From assembly GCA_022013395.1 (NCBI GenBank), contig JAKLQL010000238.1:1-8794 (forward strand): a stretch of 8,794 nt of DNA, written 5' to 3'. The notes beneath the pieces are model-generated. The model saw only the letters and a list, made by a program, of their open reading frames with translations. It ran no database searches and was not told where the DNA came from. The DNA is from Acetobacterium sp. (GTDB lineage Bacteria; Bacillota; Clostridia; Eubacteriales; Eubacteriaceae). A program made the position numbers and the translations under genes. Shown one piece after another: positions 1 to 6,781 of the stretch; within the stretch, counting starts at the first letter, position 1, and every line of letters begins with the position of its first letter.

Positions 1-687
1 CTCAATTATCAACAGGATCTGGAAAAAGAAGTAATTCTAAAAACGGCTCAAATCGAAGAGATTCAGGAACAGATGATCATCAGTTTTGCCAATATCATTG
101 AAATACGAGATACCATCACAGGCGAGCATGTCAGACGAACCAGCATCTATGCCGAGAAAATGGCAGCGGTATTATATAAAAATGGTGACTATGCAGAAAT
201 CATCAATGAGCGGTTTATTCGCTTGCTTCATTCGGCAGCACCGCTTCACGATGTGGGGAAAATTATGGTTTCCGACAGTATCTTAAACAAGCCGGGAAAA
301 CTGACCGAAGAAGAATGGGTGCTGATGAAAAAGCATGCGGAAAATGGTCAGAACATTTTAAAAAATGCTCTGGTTAAAATTCAGGATGTGGATTATTATA
401 ATATGGTCTGCGAGGTCGCCATGTACCATCATGAACGGTGGATTGGGGGCGGCTATCCGGAAGCCTTATCCGGTGAAGCGATTCCACTGAGCGCCCGGAT
501 TATGGCCATTGCGGATGTGTTTGACGCGCTGACATCAGAACGGGCCTATAAAGAAATCTATGACTATGATACGGCTTTTGAAATTATCAAAAAGGAGCGT
601 GGGCTTCATTTTGATCCGGTGTTAGTCGATGCATTTTTATCCATCCGGGATGAAATCGAAGCAGTGGCAAATGAACTGGGGAATTAA
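1..687 (+). CDS. HD-GYP domain protein, probable c-di-GMP phosphodiesterase output domain (5' end missing)
   Basis: The reading frame is open from base 1, so the ATG at 73 is internal and 228 C-terminal residues are visible. Residues 1-24 (LNYQQDLEKEV..QIEEIQEQ) look like the coiled-coil linker that joins a receiver domain to HD-GYP in RpfG-like response regulators; the receiver domain itself lies outside the window, so that architecture is inferred. The HD-GYP core follows, in fragment numbering: GEHVRR near 41-46, HDVGK at 83-87, a histidine in KKHAE near 112, HHE at 143-145, GGGYP at 149-153 and IADVFDAL near 170-177. The family hydrolyses cyclic di-GMP at a di- or tri-iron centre, and the expected histidine and aspartate ligands are present. 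The residue before GGGYP is Ile where the family motif HHExxDGxGYP has Asp. The protein is cytosolic unless the missing N-terminus carries membrane segments. It converges on the ABC exporter operon. Confidence 0.9.
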   Translation, partial: LNYQQDLEKEVILKTAQIEEIQEQMIISFANIIEIRDTITGEHVRRTSIYAEKMAAVLYKNGDYAEIINERFIRLLHSAAPLHDVGKIMVSDSILNKPGKLTEEEWVLMKKHAENGQNILKNALVKIQDVDYYNMVCEVAMYHHERWIGGGYPEALSGEAIPLSARIMAIADVFDALTSERAYKEIYDYDTAFEIIKKERGLHFDPVLVDAFLSIRDEIEAVANELGN

Positions 688-711
688 GCAGGTTAGTGTT
701 ATTAAAACCAG

Positions 712-777
712 ATAATAAAAAGAGGAAGCTTACGGAGTAGTCATTGAGACTAAACGGTAGACTTCCTCTTTTATTAT
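712..777. terminator. Bidirectional intrinsic terminator between convergent genes
   Basis: ATAATAAAA at 712-720 and GAGGAAG at 722-728 pair with CTTCCTC at 762-768 and TTTTATTAT at 769-777, with one A bulged on the left arm. The loop holds a second small stem, TAGTC (738-742) with GACTA (748-752). The stem has a T-rich run on its 3' side on either strand. It lies 24 bases after the HD-GYP stop and about 75 bases beyond the end of the convergent exporter operon, so it can serve both units. The loop is longer than in a classic terminator. Confidence 0.7.
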
Positions 778-852
778 GTGCAGGCAATTGCGAAATTAAA
801 ATGCATCATTAGCGGTTGCTTTAACTTGGAATTTGGCAACAACCTGAATTAT

Positions 853-2781
853 TTAACCGAGAATTGGCGACACCGTTCTTAAATCATCGATCAAGTCATC
901 TTCTAATTCTTCAGCCTTCTCAAATTGAGAATTATAGAGATTGGAATAGAAGCCGTTTTGAGCAAGCAGGTCATCATGATTTCCCTGTTCGACAATATCG
1001 CCCTCATTCATAACCAGAATGAGATCGGCATTTTTAATAGTCGATAATCGATGGGCGATGACGAAACTGGTTCGACCTTCCATCAGGTTGTCCATCGCTT
1101 TCTGAATTAGCACTTCGGTTCGGGTATCAACAGAACTGGTGGCCTCATCAAGAATCAAAATCTTCGGATCAGCCAGGATCGCTCGGGCAATGGTCAGGAG
1201 CTGCTTTTGCCCCTGGGAAACATTGCTGGCTTCTTCATTTAACAGCATGTTGTAACCATCAGGTAGCGTGTGAACAAAATAATCAACCTGAGCAGCGACA
1301 GCCGCATCCTCAACTTCTTTGTCAGTAGCGTCCAAACGACCGTACTTGATGTTATCCCGGATACTGGCATTATAGAGCCAGGTGTCCTGCAGTACCATCC
1401 CGAACAGATTGCGAAGATCGCCCCGACTGAAGTCCTTAATGTTGTGACCATCCACTAAAATGGCTCCGGAATCCAGATCATAGAAACGCATCAGCAGTTT
1501 AACGATGGTGGTTTTACCAGCGCCGGTAGGCCCGACAATGGCGACTTTCTGACCTTCTTTAATCTGAGCGGAGAAATCATTAATAATGGTTTTATCGGGG
1601 TTATAACCAAAGTTAGCATGGTCGAAAACGACACTGCCGGCTACTTTGTTCAAGTCAAAATCAGTGGTATGTTCTTCAACTTCTTCGGATTCGTCCAGAA
1701 AAACGAAAACCCGTTCAGCCGCGGCAGTGGTTTGCTGCAGAATGTTGGAAATGTTGGCAATCTGCATGATCGGCTGATTAAACTGCCTTACATATTGGAT
1801 AAAGGCCTGAATATCCCCAACTGTTAAACGGCCGTTGACAGCCAGGTAACCACCAAGAATACAAACCGCCACATAACCCAGGTTGCCAATAAAGTTCATT
1901 ATCGGCATCATCAGACCGGACAGAAATTGTGACTTCCAGGCCGAGCTATAAAGGGTCGTGTTGTAGTGGTCAAAGGTTTCAAAGGAAGCTTCTTCGCCAT
2001 TAAAGGCCTTAACAACATTGTGGCCGCCATACATTTCTTCTACGTGTCCGTTGATATGACCCAGATAAGTTTGTTGCTCACTAAAGTGCGGTTGTGATTT
2101 TTTAACAATCATGACCACAAAGATAAATGAAAGGGGGACAATCAGCAGCGCGACAATGGTCATCTGCCAGCTGATTGAAAACATCATAATCAAGATTCCG
2201 ACGATGGTGGCAACGGAGGTGATAATTTGGGTAACACTCTGGTTCAGGGTCTGGTTGATGGTTTCAATATCATTCGTCAGGAAGGAAAGCACCTCGCCAT
2301 AACTGGTTTTGTCAAAATACTTAAAAGGCAATTTGTTGATTTTAGCAAAGATATTACGTCTTAAATCATAGGTCACCTTCATTGAGATGCCGGTCATGAT
2401 ATAGCCCTGAATAAAAGAGAAAATGGCTGATATCACATAGAGTCCCAGTAGGAAGAGAATAATCTGACCGATATAGTTAAAGTCGATGCCTTTACCATTA
2501 TCGGCAATTAAATTCATAACGCCTTCAAAAAGGGCGGTGGTGGCATTCCCTAAAATTTTCGGGCCGACAATCATAAAGATCGTCGAAGCCACAGCAAAAA
2601 CCAGCACAAAGAAAAGTCCGATCTTATAGGCTGATAGGTAGAGGGCCAGTTTTTTGAGGCTCCCTTTAAAATCCTTGGGCTTTTCACCCGGCATCATTCC
2701 GGCCGGTCCACCGGGACCGCGACCCATTCCGCCGCCGCCATTACCGCGTTTTGGTATGTTGATATTTTTTTGATCGCTCAT
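853..2781 (-). CDS. Heterodimeric ABC multidrug exporter, 642-aa subunit (permease fused to ATPase, canonical catalytic residues)
   Basis: This is a half-transporter that should pair with the upstream 744-aa subunit to pump drugs or lipids out across the cytoplasmic membrane at the cost of ATP. A Gly/Met/Pro-rich N-terminal tail (about residues 11-36) precedes six likely membrane helices, near 53-75, 103-128, 183-203, 207-226, 286-314 and 322-350. The ATPase domain has an A-loop Tyr at 393, Walker A GPTGAGKT at 417-424, Q-loop Gln 465, signature VSQGQ at 521-525, Walker B ILILDE at 541-546 with the catalytic Glu 546, D-loop SSVD at 549-552 and H-loop His 577. The signature has Gln at the third position where LSGGQ has Gly, as in TM288-type subunits. 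The ATG overlaps the upstream stop in ATGA, and an AGGAGG-type site lies at 2792-2797. A BmrD/LmrD-like role is an inference from family; the substrate cannot be read from sequence. Confidence 0.93.
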   Translation of the reverse strand: MSDQKNINIPKRGNGGGGMGRGPGGPAGMMPGEKPKDFKGSLKKLALYLSAYKIGLFFVLVFAVASTIFMIVGPKILGNATTALFEGVMNLIADNGKGIDFNYIGQIILFLLGLYVISAIFSFIQGYIMTGISMKVTYDLRRNIFAKINKLPFKYFDKTSYGEVLSFLTNDIETINQTLNQSVTQIITSVATIVGILIMMFSISWQMTIVALLIVPLSFIFVVMIVKKSQPHFSEQQTYLGHINGHVEEMYGGHNVVKAFNGEEASFETFDHYNTTLYSSAWKSQFLSGLMMPIMNFIGNLGYVAVCILGGYLAVNGRLTVGDIQAFIQYVRQFNQPIMQIANISNILQQTTAAAERVFVFLDESEEVEEHTTDFDLNKVAGSVVFDHANFGYNPDKTIINDFSAQIKEGQKVAIVGPTGAGKTTIVKLLMRFYDLDSGAILVDGHNIKDFSRGDLRNLFGMVLQDTWLYNASIRDNIKYGRLDATDKEVEDAAVAAQVDYFVHTLPDGYNMLLNEEASNVSQGQKQLLTIARAILADPKILILDEATSSVDTRTEVLIQKAMDNLMEGRTSFVIAHRLSTIKNADLILVMNEGDIVEQGNHDDLLAQNGFYSNLYNSQFEKAEELEDDLIDDLRTVSPILG

Positions 2782-5012
2782 ATGTTTAGTTCCTCCTCTG
2801 AAAGTTGTGAGGATGCAATTTCCTGGTAGGTCGCGCAGCTTTTAAGTAACTCGTTATGGGTGCCTTTGCCAACCACTCGGCCATGATCCAGAACAATGAT
2901 CTGTTCAGCATGCATAATCGTGTTGATTCGTTGAGCAACAATTAAAACGGTACTGTTGCCGGTATATTCTTTTAGCGCCCGTCTTAGCGCCACATCGGTT
3001 TTATAATCCAGGGCTGAAAAACTGTCATCAAAAATATAAATATCTGGTTTTCGTACCAGCGCTCGGGCAATCGAAAGACGTTGCTTTTGACCGCCGGAAA
3101 CATTGCTGCCGCCCTGAGCAATTTCCCGTTCAAATCCATCGGGGCTACCTTCAATAAAGCTCGTCGCCTGAGCAACCTGAGCGGCAATCGCCAGATCCTC
3201 TTCATTGGCATTTTTATCCCCATACTTCAGGTTGGACGCAACCGTACCGGAAAACAGGACACCCTTTTGAGGGATATAGCCAATTTTTTCACGCAGGTCG
3301 TGCTGGGTCACATGACGGACGTCGATACCGTCAACTTGGACGGAACCAGCGGTCACATCGAAAAAGCGGGGGATTAAATTGATCAGCGTTGATTTACCAG
3401 AACCGGTGGAACCGATAAAGGCAGTGGTTTCGCCGGGATTGGCCACAAAGCTGATATCGTGGAGGACATCTTCTTCGGCGCCTTCATAACGGAAGGAGAC
3501 ATGATCAAAAACAAGGTTTGTATCGGCTTTTTTAGGCAGTTGTTGAGGCGACACCGGATCGACGATACTCGGTTTAACAGCCAGGACTTCCTGAATACGA
3601 TCGCCGGAAACAGCCGCCCGGGGAATCATAATAAACATCATCGACATCATCAGGAAAGAGAACATGATCTGCATGGCGTATTGCATAAAGGCCATCATAT
3701 CACCAACCTGCATCGTTGATTCGGCAATATGCTGAGCACCGACCCATACGACCAACAACGTTACGGCGTTCATGATAAACATCATCGTTGGCATCATAAA
3801 GACCATTACCCGGTTGACAAAAAGATTGTTGGCGGTGGTGTCTTTATTGGCCTGATCAAAACGGTTCTCTTCGAATTTCTGATTACCAAAAGCCCGAACT
3901 ACCATTAAGCCGGTGAGGTTTTCCCGGGTCACCAGATTAAGGCGATCCACTAATTTTTGAATCAGTTTGAACCGGGGCATGGCGATGGCAAAGACAGTGA
4001 TGATAATAATTAGAATAGCCACAACGGCGACGAGAATGATCCATCCCATTGAAGTGGTTCGTCGGAGCGCCATAATAATCCCACCAATCGCCAGAATTGG
4101 TGAATAACACAGAATCCGGATTCCCATAATCAGAAAGGTTTGGATCTGGGTAATATCGTTGGTATTTCTGGTAATTAATGATGCGGTTGAAAATTTATCA
4201 AACTCGGTGTTGGAAAAACATTGCACCTTTCTGAAAATATCTCGACGCAAGGATTGGGAAACGCCAGCCGCAGTCCGGGCCGAAAAGAAACCCACGGCAA
4301 TGGCAGCGGTAATACTGATCAGCGAAAGCAACAACATCATTGCGCCGATTTTTAAGATATAGAGGTTTTGGATGGCAGCAATATCCACACCCAGTTCGGT
4401 ATAAAACTGTTTGGTAAACTGGACCGCGGTTTGTTGCTGCATCATTTCCGGGGTCTCGGTGGCCTGGGCCCGAGCTTCATCAAAAGTTGATGCCGGTGCA
4501 CGGGTGAGCATCGGTAGCGCCGCATAAATTTTTGTGAAATCGAGGTCCGTCATACTCTCAGTGGAGCTGGCAGATGTTGTATTGGTATCCAGTGAACGCA
4601 TATAGTTAATAAAGGTCCAGGTGGCCTGACCAAAGATTGGATCCAGGGTTTCAAAGGTCTGACCATCCGTATTGGTCAATACATAAATACTTTCGGTAGC
4701 CAAAAGCGGAAATTTTTCTAAAGTGGCTTCATATTGGGGATTTGATGTGTCATTAGGACTCATCAGGGCATAGTTTTCGGCCACTGCATTTTTTTCATCT
4801 TCCGTCATAAAGGTGGTCATAAGGGTATAACCATCTTCACTAATGGCTTCTGGGGTAGCATGTTCAATTCCATTTTGCTGAATGCCGACATTGACAATAT
4901 CAGACATATAATTTGGAAGATTAAGGTCTGATATGGCTTGGACAAAAAGCAGAGCCAGGGTAATGATGAGGACCGGAAGATAGGGTTTTAAATAGCGTGC
5001 AAGCTTGATCAT
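2778..5012 (-). CDS. Heterodimeric ABC multidrug exporter, 744-aa subunit with degenerate ATP site and large external insertion
   Basis: This is the partner half-transporter of the downstream 642-aa protein. The first helix is near residues 11-30 and the second near 217-243. About 165 mostly polar residues, rich in Thr, Ser and Met, lie between them, making the protein much longer than the usual 570-600 aa; topology puts this segment outside the cell. Further helices are near 293-316, 322-345, 402-426 and 434-464. ATPase motifs are A-loop Tyr 509, Walker A GSTGSGKS at 534-541, Q-loop Gln 582, signature VSGGQ at 638-642, Walker B IYIFDD at 658-663 and D-loop SALD at 666-669. The catalytic Glu after Walker B is Asp 663 and the H-loop His is Gln 694. 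This is the known pattern for the degenerate site of heterodimeric exporters such as TM287/288. The ATG at 5012 overlaps the marR stop in ATGA and has an AAAGGA-like site upstream. Confidence 0.93.
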   Translation of the reverse strand: MIKLARYLKPYLPVLIITLALLFVQAISDLNLPNYMSDIVNVGIQQNGIEHATPEAISEDGYTLMTTFMTEDEKNAVAENYALMSPNDTSNPQYEATLEKFPLLATESIYVLTNTDGQTFETLDPIFGQATWTFINYMRSLDTNTTSASSTESMTDLDFTKIYAALPMLTRAPASTFDEARAQATETPEMMQQQTAVQFTKQFYTELGVDIAAIQNLYILKIGAMMLLLSLISITAAIAVGFFSARTAAGVSQSLRRDIFRKVQCFSNTEFDKFSTASLITRNTNDITQIQTFLIMGIRILCYSPILAIGGIIMALRRTTSMGWIILVAVVAILIIIITVFAIAMPRFKLIQKLVDRLNLVTRENLTGLMVVRAFGNQKFEENRFDQANKDTTANNLFVNRVMVFMMPTMMFIMNAVTLLVVWVGAQHIAESTMQVGDMMAFMQYAMQIMFSFLMMSMMFIMIPRAAVSGDRIQEVLAVKPSIVDPVSPQQLPKKADTNLVFDHVSFRYEGAEEDVLHDISFVANPGETTAFIGSTGSGKSTLINLIPRFFDVTAGSVQVDGIDVRHVTQHDLREKIGYIPQKGVLFSGTVASNLKYGDKNANEEDLAIAAQVAQATSFIEGSPDGFEREIAQGGSNVSGGQKQRLSIARALVRKPDIYIFDDSFSALDYKTDVALRRALKEYTGNSTVLIVAQRINTIMHAEQIIVLDHGRVVGKGTHNELLKSCATYQEIASSQLSEEELNI

Positions 5013-5536
5013 GTTGTTTTCCTTTCTTTTGTTTCATTCTGTTCTAAGGCGCATTTCTTTTGATCAATCTGATCAAAGGCGAGTGTTAATTTATCTAATA
5101 AATGAATCAGACACTGCGTGTCTTTCTCGCCTAAAAGGCTGGCGGCTTCATCATAGATTTGATTGCAGGACTTGGATACATCGGATTCAAGCTTCCGACC
5201 CGCTTCGGTAAGGTTAACATAAACGAGTCGGCGGTCTTTATTTGAAGCAATCCGTTCCACATAACCATGTTTTTCTAACGTCGAGATTGTTTGTGAGACA
5301 CCTGGCATCGAAATTGAAATGACCCGGCTTAATTCAGAAACCTTAATGCCCGGGGGAATGGTTACCTGGTTTTCATTTTGATCTTTTTCTTGTTCTGTTA
5401 GTAATTTTTTCAGGGTGCTTAACATAAAAAATTCATGGGGTTTAAGATTATGAATTAAATCCTTATGATTTCTCCCCATACTCGATTTCTTGATGCGATG
5501 AAAGGCCTGAAACAGTTCGTGTCCATTGTTATTCAA
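5009..5536 (-). CDS. MarR-family transcriptional regulator of the ABC exporter operon
   Basis: This 175-aa protein is a winged helix-turn-helix dimer-type repressor that probably responds to a toxic ligand. The DNA-binding region spans about residues 64-112: IKVSELSRVISIS, the recognition helix around MPGVSQTISTLEKHGY (77-92), and the wing DRRLVYVNLT (101-110), where the Asp-Arg pair is typical of MarR proteins. Flanking helices at about 1-46 and 115-157 would form the dimer interface. A hydrophilic stretch at 47-61 separates the first helical block from the winged helix, and the last 18 residues are charged. The start codon is TTG at 5536, chosen because AAGGAG sits exactly six bases upstream; the nearby ATG is out of frame. 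The gene is first in a three-gene operon with the exporter, overlapping it by four bases, a common Firmicute arrangement for local autoregulated control. Confidence 0.9.
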   Translation of the reverse strand: MNNNGHELFQAFHRIKKSSMGRNHKDLIHNLKPHEFFMLSTLKKLLTEQEKDQNENQVTIPPGIKVSELSRVISISMPGVSQTISTLEKHGYVERIASNKDRRLVYVNLTEAGRKLESDVSKSCNQIYDEAASLLGEKDTQCLIHLLDKLTLAFDQIDQKKCALEQNETKERKTT

Positions 5537-5542
5537 TTAATT

Positions 5543-5548
5543 CTCCTT
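5543..5548 (-). promoter_or_regulatory. Ribosome binding site that fixes the TTG start of marR
   Basis: On the minus strand AAGGAG is followed by six bases and then TTG AAT AAC. No in-frame ATG lies at a suitable distance, so the site supports a TTG start. A weaker start codon would keep regulator levels low, which is an inference. Confidence 0.75.
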
Positions 5549-5554
5549 TCATAG

Positions 5555-5567
5555 GTTAATGATTAAC
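5555..5567. promoter_or_regulatory. Second inverted repeat in the marR leader, possible auxiliary operator
   Basis: GTTAAT-G-ATTAAC is a perfect 6+1+6 inverted repeat, 18 bases upstream of the marR start codon on the minus strand. The same GTTAAT hexamer recurs at 5578-5583 and 5594-5599. It could be a second regulator site or a weak RNA hairpin; nothing in the sequence decides this. Confidence 0.4.
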
Positions 5568-5572
5568 TGACA

Positions 5573-5599
5573 TAATAGTTAATCACACTAATAGTTAAT
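5573..5599. repeat. Tandem direct repeat TAATAGTTAAT in the marR leader
   Basis: The 11-mer TAATAGTTAAT occurs at 5573-5583 and again at 5589-5599, a 16-base period (about one and a half helical turns). The second copy touches the 16-bp palindrome. In AT-rich DNA this could be chance, but its place between promoter and gene suggests a binding array. Confidence 0.45.
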
Positions 5600-5613
5600 T
5601 TACTTAAGTAAAT
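5598..5613. promoter_or_regulatory. Probable MarR operator: perfect 16-bp palindrome
   Basis: ATTTACTTAAGTAAAT is a perfect inverted repeat of two 8-base arms. Its size and its AT-rich symmetrical form suit a MarR dimer. It begins three bases downstream of the marR -10 box and covers the predicted transcription start, where a bound repressor would block initiation. Assignment to this MarR protein rests on position alone. Confidence 0.6.
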
Positions 5614-5615
5614 CT

Positions 5616-5643
5616 ATTATAATCAAAAGGGGGGATTATGCAA
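5616..5643 (-). promoter_or_regulatory. Promoter of the marR-ABC exporter operon
   Basis: On the minus strand a perfect -10 box TATAAT (5616-5621) is preceded, after 16 bases, by TTGCAT (5638-5643), a partial -35 match. The predicted start is near 5609, inside the 16-bp palindrome, giving a leader of about 70 bases before the TTG codon. The weak -35 means the call rests mostly on the -10 box and position. Confidence 0.55.
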
Positions 5644-5681
5644 GTCTAAAATAAATTGAAAACCATTAACACTAGAATTTA

Positions 5682-5690
5682 TGCTATAAT
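5682..5690 (+). promoter_or_regulatory. Promoter of azlCD, extended -10 type
   Basis: TGCTATAAT at 5682-5690 is a perfect extended -10 element (TGn followed by TATAAT). No good -35 box lies 16-18 bases upstream, and an extended -10 can make up for that. The start would be near 5697, leaving a leader of only about 20-40 bases. This promoter faces away from the marR promoter, with about 60 bases between the two -10 boxes. Confidence 0.6.
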
Positions 5691-5717
5691 ACTTCAGTAG
5701 CTTAAGGGAAATTAAGA

Positions 5718-6449
5718 ATGAGGAGCAAAAGAAGAGTCATGTCAAAGCAAAAAGAAACATTAAAATACGCATTTATTCAAACACTGCCAGTTTTATTTGG
5801 CTATATCTTTATGGGCATTGCCTTTGGGATCCTGCTGGAGAAAGCCGGTTATAATTTTATCTGGGCATTCTTTATCAGCCTGATTATTTATGCCGGTTCC
5901 ATGCAATTTGTGTTAATTGGCTTGTTAGGGGGCGGGATGGGTCTGTTATCACTGATTATTCTAACCCTATCGGTGCAAAGTCGTCATATCTTTTATGGCT
6001 TATCCTTTATTGAGAAATTCAAGGCAATGGGGAAGTGGGGCTGGTACATGATTTTTTCTTTAACGGATGAAACCTACTCGCTTTTGTGCGGAATGAATAT
6101 ACCCAAAGAACTTAACGAAAAACAGGTATTCTTTACCGTTGCGGCTTTGGATCAGAGCTACTGGATTATCGGCTGTACCTTGGGGGCCATCATTGGAAGC
6201 TTTATCGGCTTTGACACTACTGGGATTGATTTTGCGATGACAGCTCTTTTTGTTGTTATTTTTATAGAGCAATGGTACAGTTATCAGTCGCATATCCCAG
6301 CCATTGTGGGGATGATTTGCGGCGTGGTATCACTCTTTATATTTGGTGCCAGCGCTTTTATTTTACCGGCACTGATTGCCTCGGTTTGCTTACTGCTGGT
6401 CTTCAGGAATAGCATTAAACAGGGCGAAAGTCAGGAGTTATGCCAATGA
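5718..6449 (+). CDS. azlC: AzlC-family branched-chain amino acid exporter, large subunit
   Basis: This 243-aa integral membrane protein forms the large subunit of the AzlCD exporter, which in Bacillus subtilis exports azaleucine and in related systems branched-chain amino acids. Family features seen are PVLFGYIFMGIAFGILL near residues 24-40, YAGSMQFVLIGLL at 58-70, QSRHIFYGLSF at 87-97, SLTDETYSLL at 114-123, DQSYWIIGCTLGA at 145-157 and DFAMTALFVVIFIEQW at 171-186, with five to seven hydrophobic segments. Two starts are possible: ATG 5718 with AAGGG nine bases upstream, or ATG 5739 with AGGAG thirteen bases upstream, which would drop the basic MRSKRRV leader. Neither is decisive. The 3' end overlaps azlD by four bases. 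Substrate is inferred from family only. Confidence 0.9.
   Translation: MRSKRRVMSKQKETLKYAFIQTLPVLFGYIFMGIAFGILLEKAGYNFIWAFFISLIIYAGSMQFVLIGLLGGGMGLLSLIILTLSVQSRHIFYGLSFIEKFKAMGKWGWYMIFSLTDETYSLLCGMNIPKELNEKQVFFTVAALDQSYWIIGCTLGAIIGSFIGFDTTGIDFAMTALFVVIFIEQWYSYQSHIPAIVGMICGVVSLFIFGASAFILPALIASVCLLLVFRNSIKQGESQELCQ
6433..6437 (+). promoter_or_regulatory. Ribosome binding site that decides the azlD start
   Basis: AGGAG lies only two bases from the ATG at 6440 but eight bases from the ATG at 6446. The second spacing is normal, and it also gives an ATGA overlap with the azlC stop, so 6446 is the better start. Confidence 0.75.
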
Positions 6450-6781
6450 GTTCAGCATTTTTAACCCCCTTACTGGTTATTCTGGTCGTGGCTGCCTGTA
6501 CCTTTGCAACCCGTTTTTTGCCCTTTGCGCTATTTGGCGGAGGAAAAGAAGTGCCGGCTTTGGTAAAAACATTAGGCGATCTGCTCCCGGCCGCCGTGAT
6601 TGCCATTCTTGTTGTTTATTGTTTAAAAGGGGTGAGTTTTATGACGCCGCCTCATGGGTTTCCTGAGTTTATTTCGGTTGGAATTGTAGCTCTGCTGCAT
6701 ATCTGGAAACGAAATAACCTGCTCAGTATCGGCGGTGGAACCTTGGTATATATGGTGCTGGTACAACTGGTGTTTGTCTAG
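6446..6781 (+). CDS. azlD: AzlD-family branched-chain amino acid exporter, small subunit
   Basis: This 111-aa hydrophobic protein is the small partner of AzlC. It shows the AzlD features ATRFLPFALF near residues 21-30, LLPAAVIAILVVYCLK near 46-61 and LHIWKRNNLLSIGGGT near 84-99, with about four membrane segments and the family's usual length. The in-frame ATG at 6440 would add Met-Pro, but the ribosome binding site favours 6446. The start overlaps the azlC stop (ATGA), which fits coupled translation of two subunits needed in equal amounts. No convincing terminator follows it. Confidence 0.9.
   Translation: MSSAFLTPLLVILVVAACTFATRFLPFALFGGGKEVPALVKTLGDLLPAAVIAILVVYCLKGVSFMTPPHGFPEFISVGIVALLHIWKRNNLLSIGGGTLVYMVLVQLVFV

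Noticed and set aside
587..787. Minus-strand open frame over the HD-GYP 3' end and terminator
   Set aside because: It overlaps a clear coding region and the hairpin, with no recognisable family features.
814..845. Possible second terminator hairpin GTTGC/GCAAC just past the exporter operon
   Set aside because: Only five base pairs with a long loop and no T run; the hairpin at 712-777 is much better.
2984..3377. Overlapping open frames on both strands inside the ABC exporter gene
   Set aside because: They lie wholly within the conserved ATPase domain of the 744-aa subunit and have no recognisable family or ribosome binding site; shadows of the real gene.
5573..5599. CRISPR-like or mobile-element repeat
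   Set aside because: Only two short copies of an 11-mer without spacers, target duplication or transposase; better seen as possible regulatory sites.
6415..6666. Alternative frames across the azlC-azlD junction on both strands
   Set aside because: azlC and azlD explain these bases in their own frames with strong family motifs; the others have odd composition.
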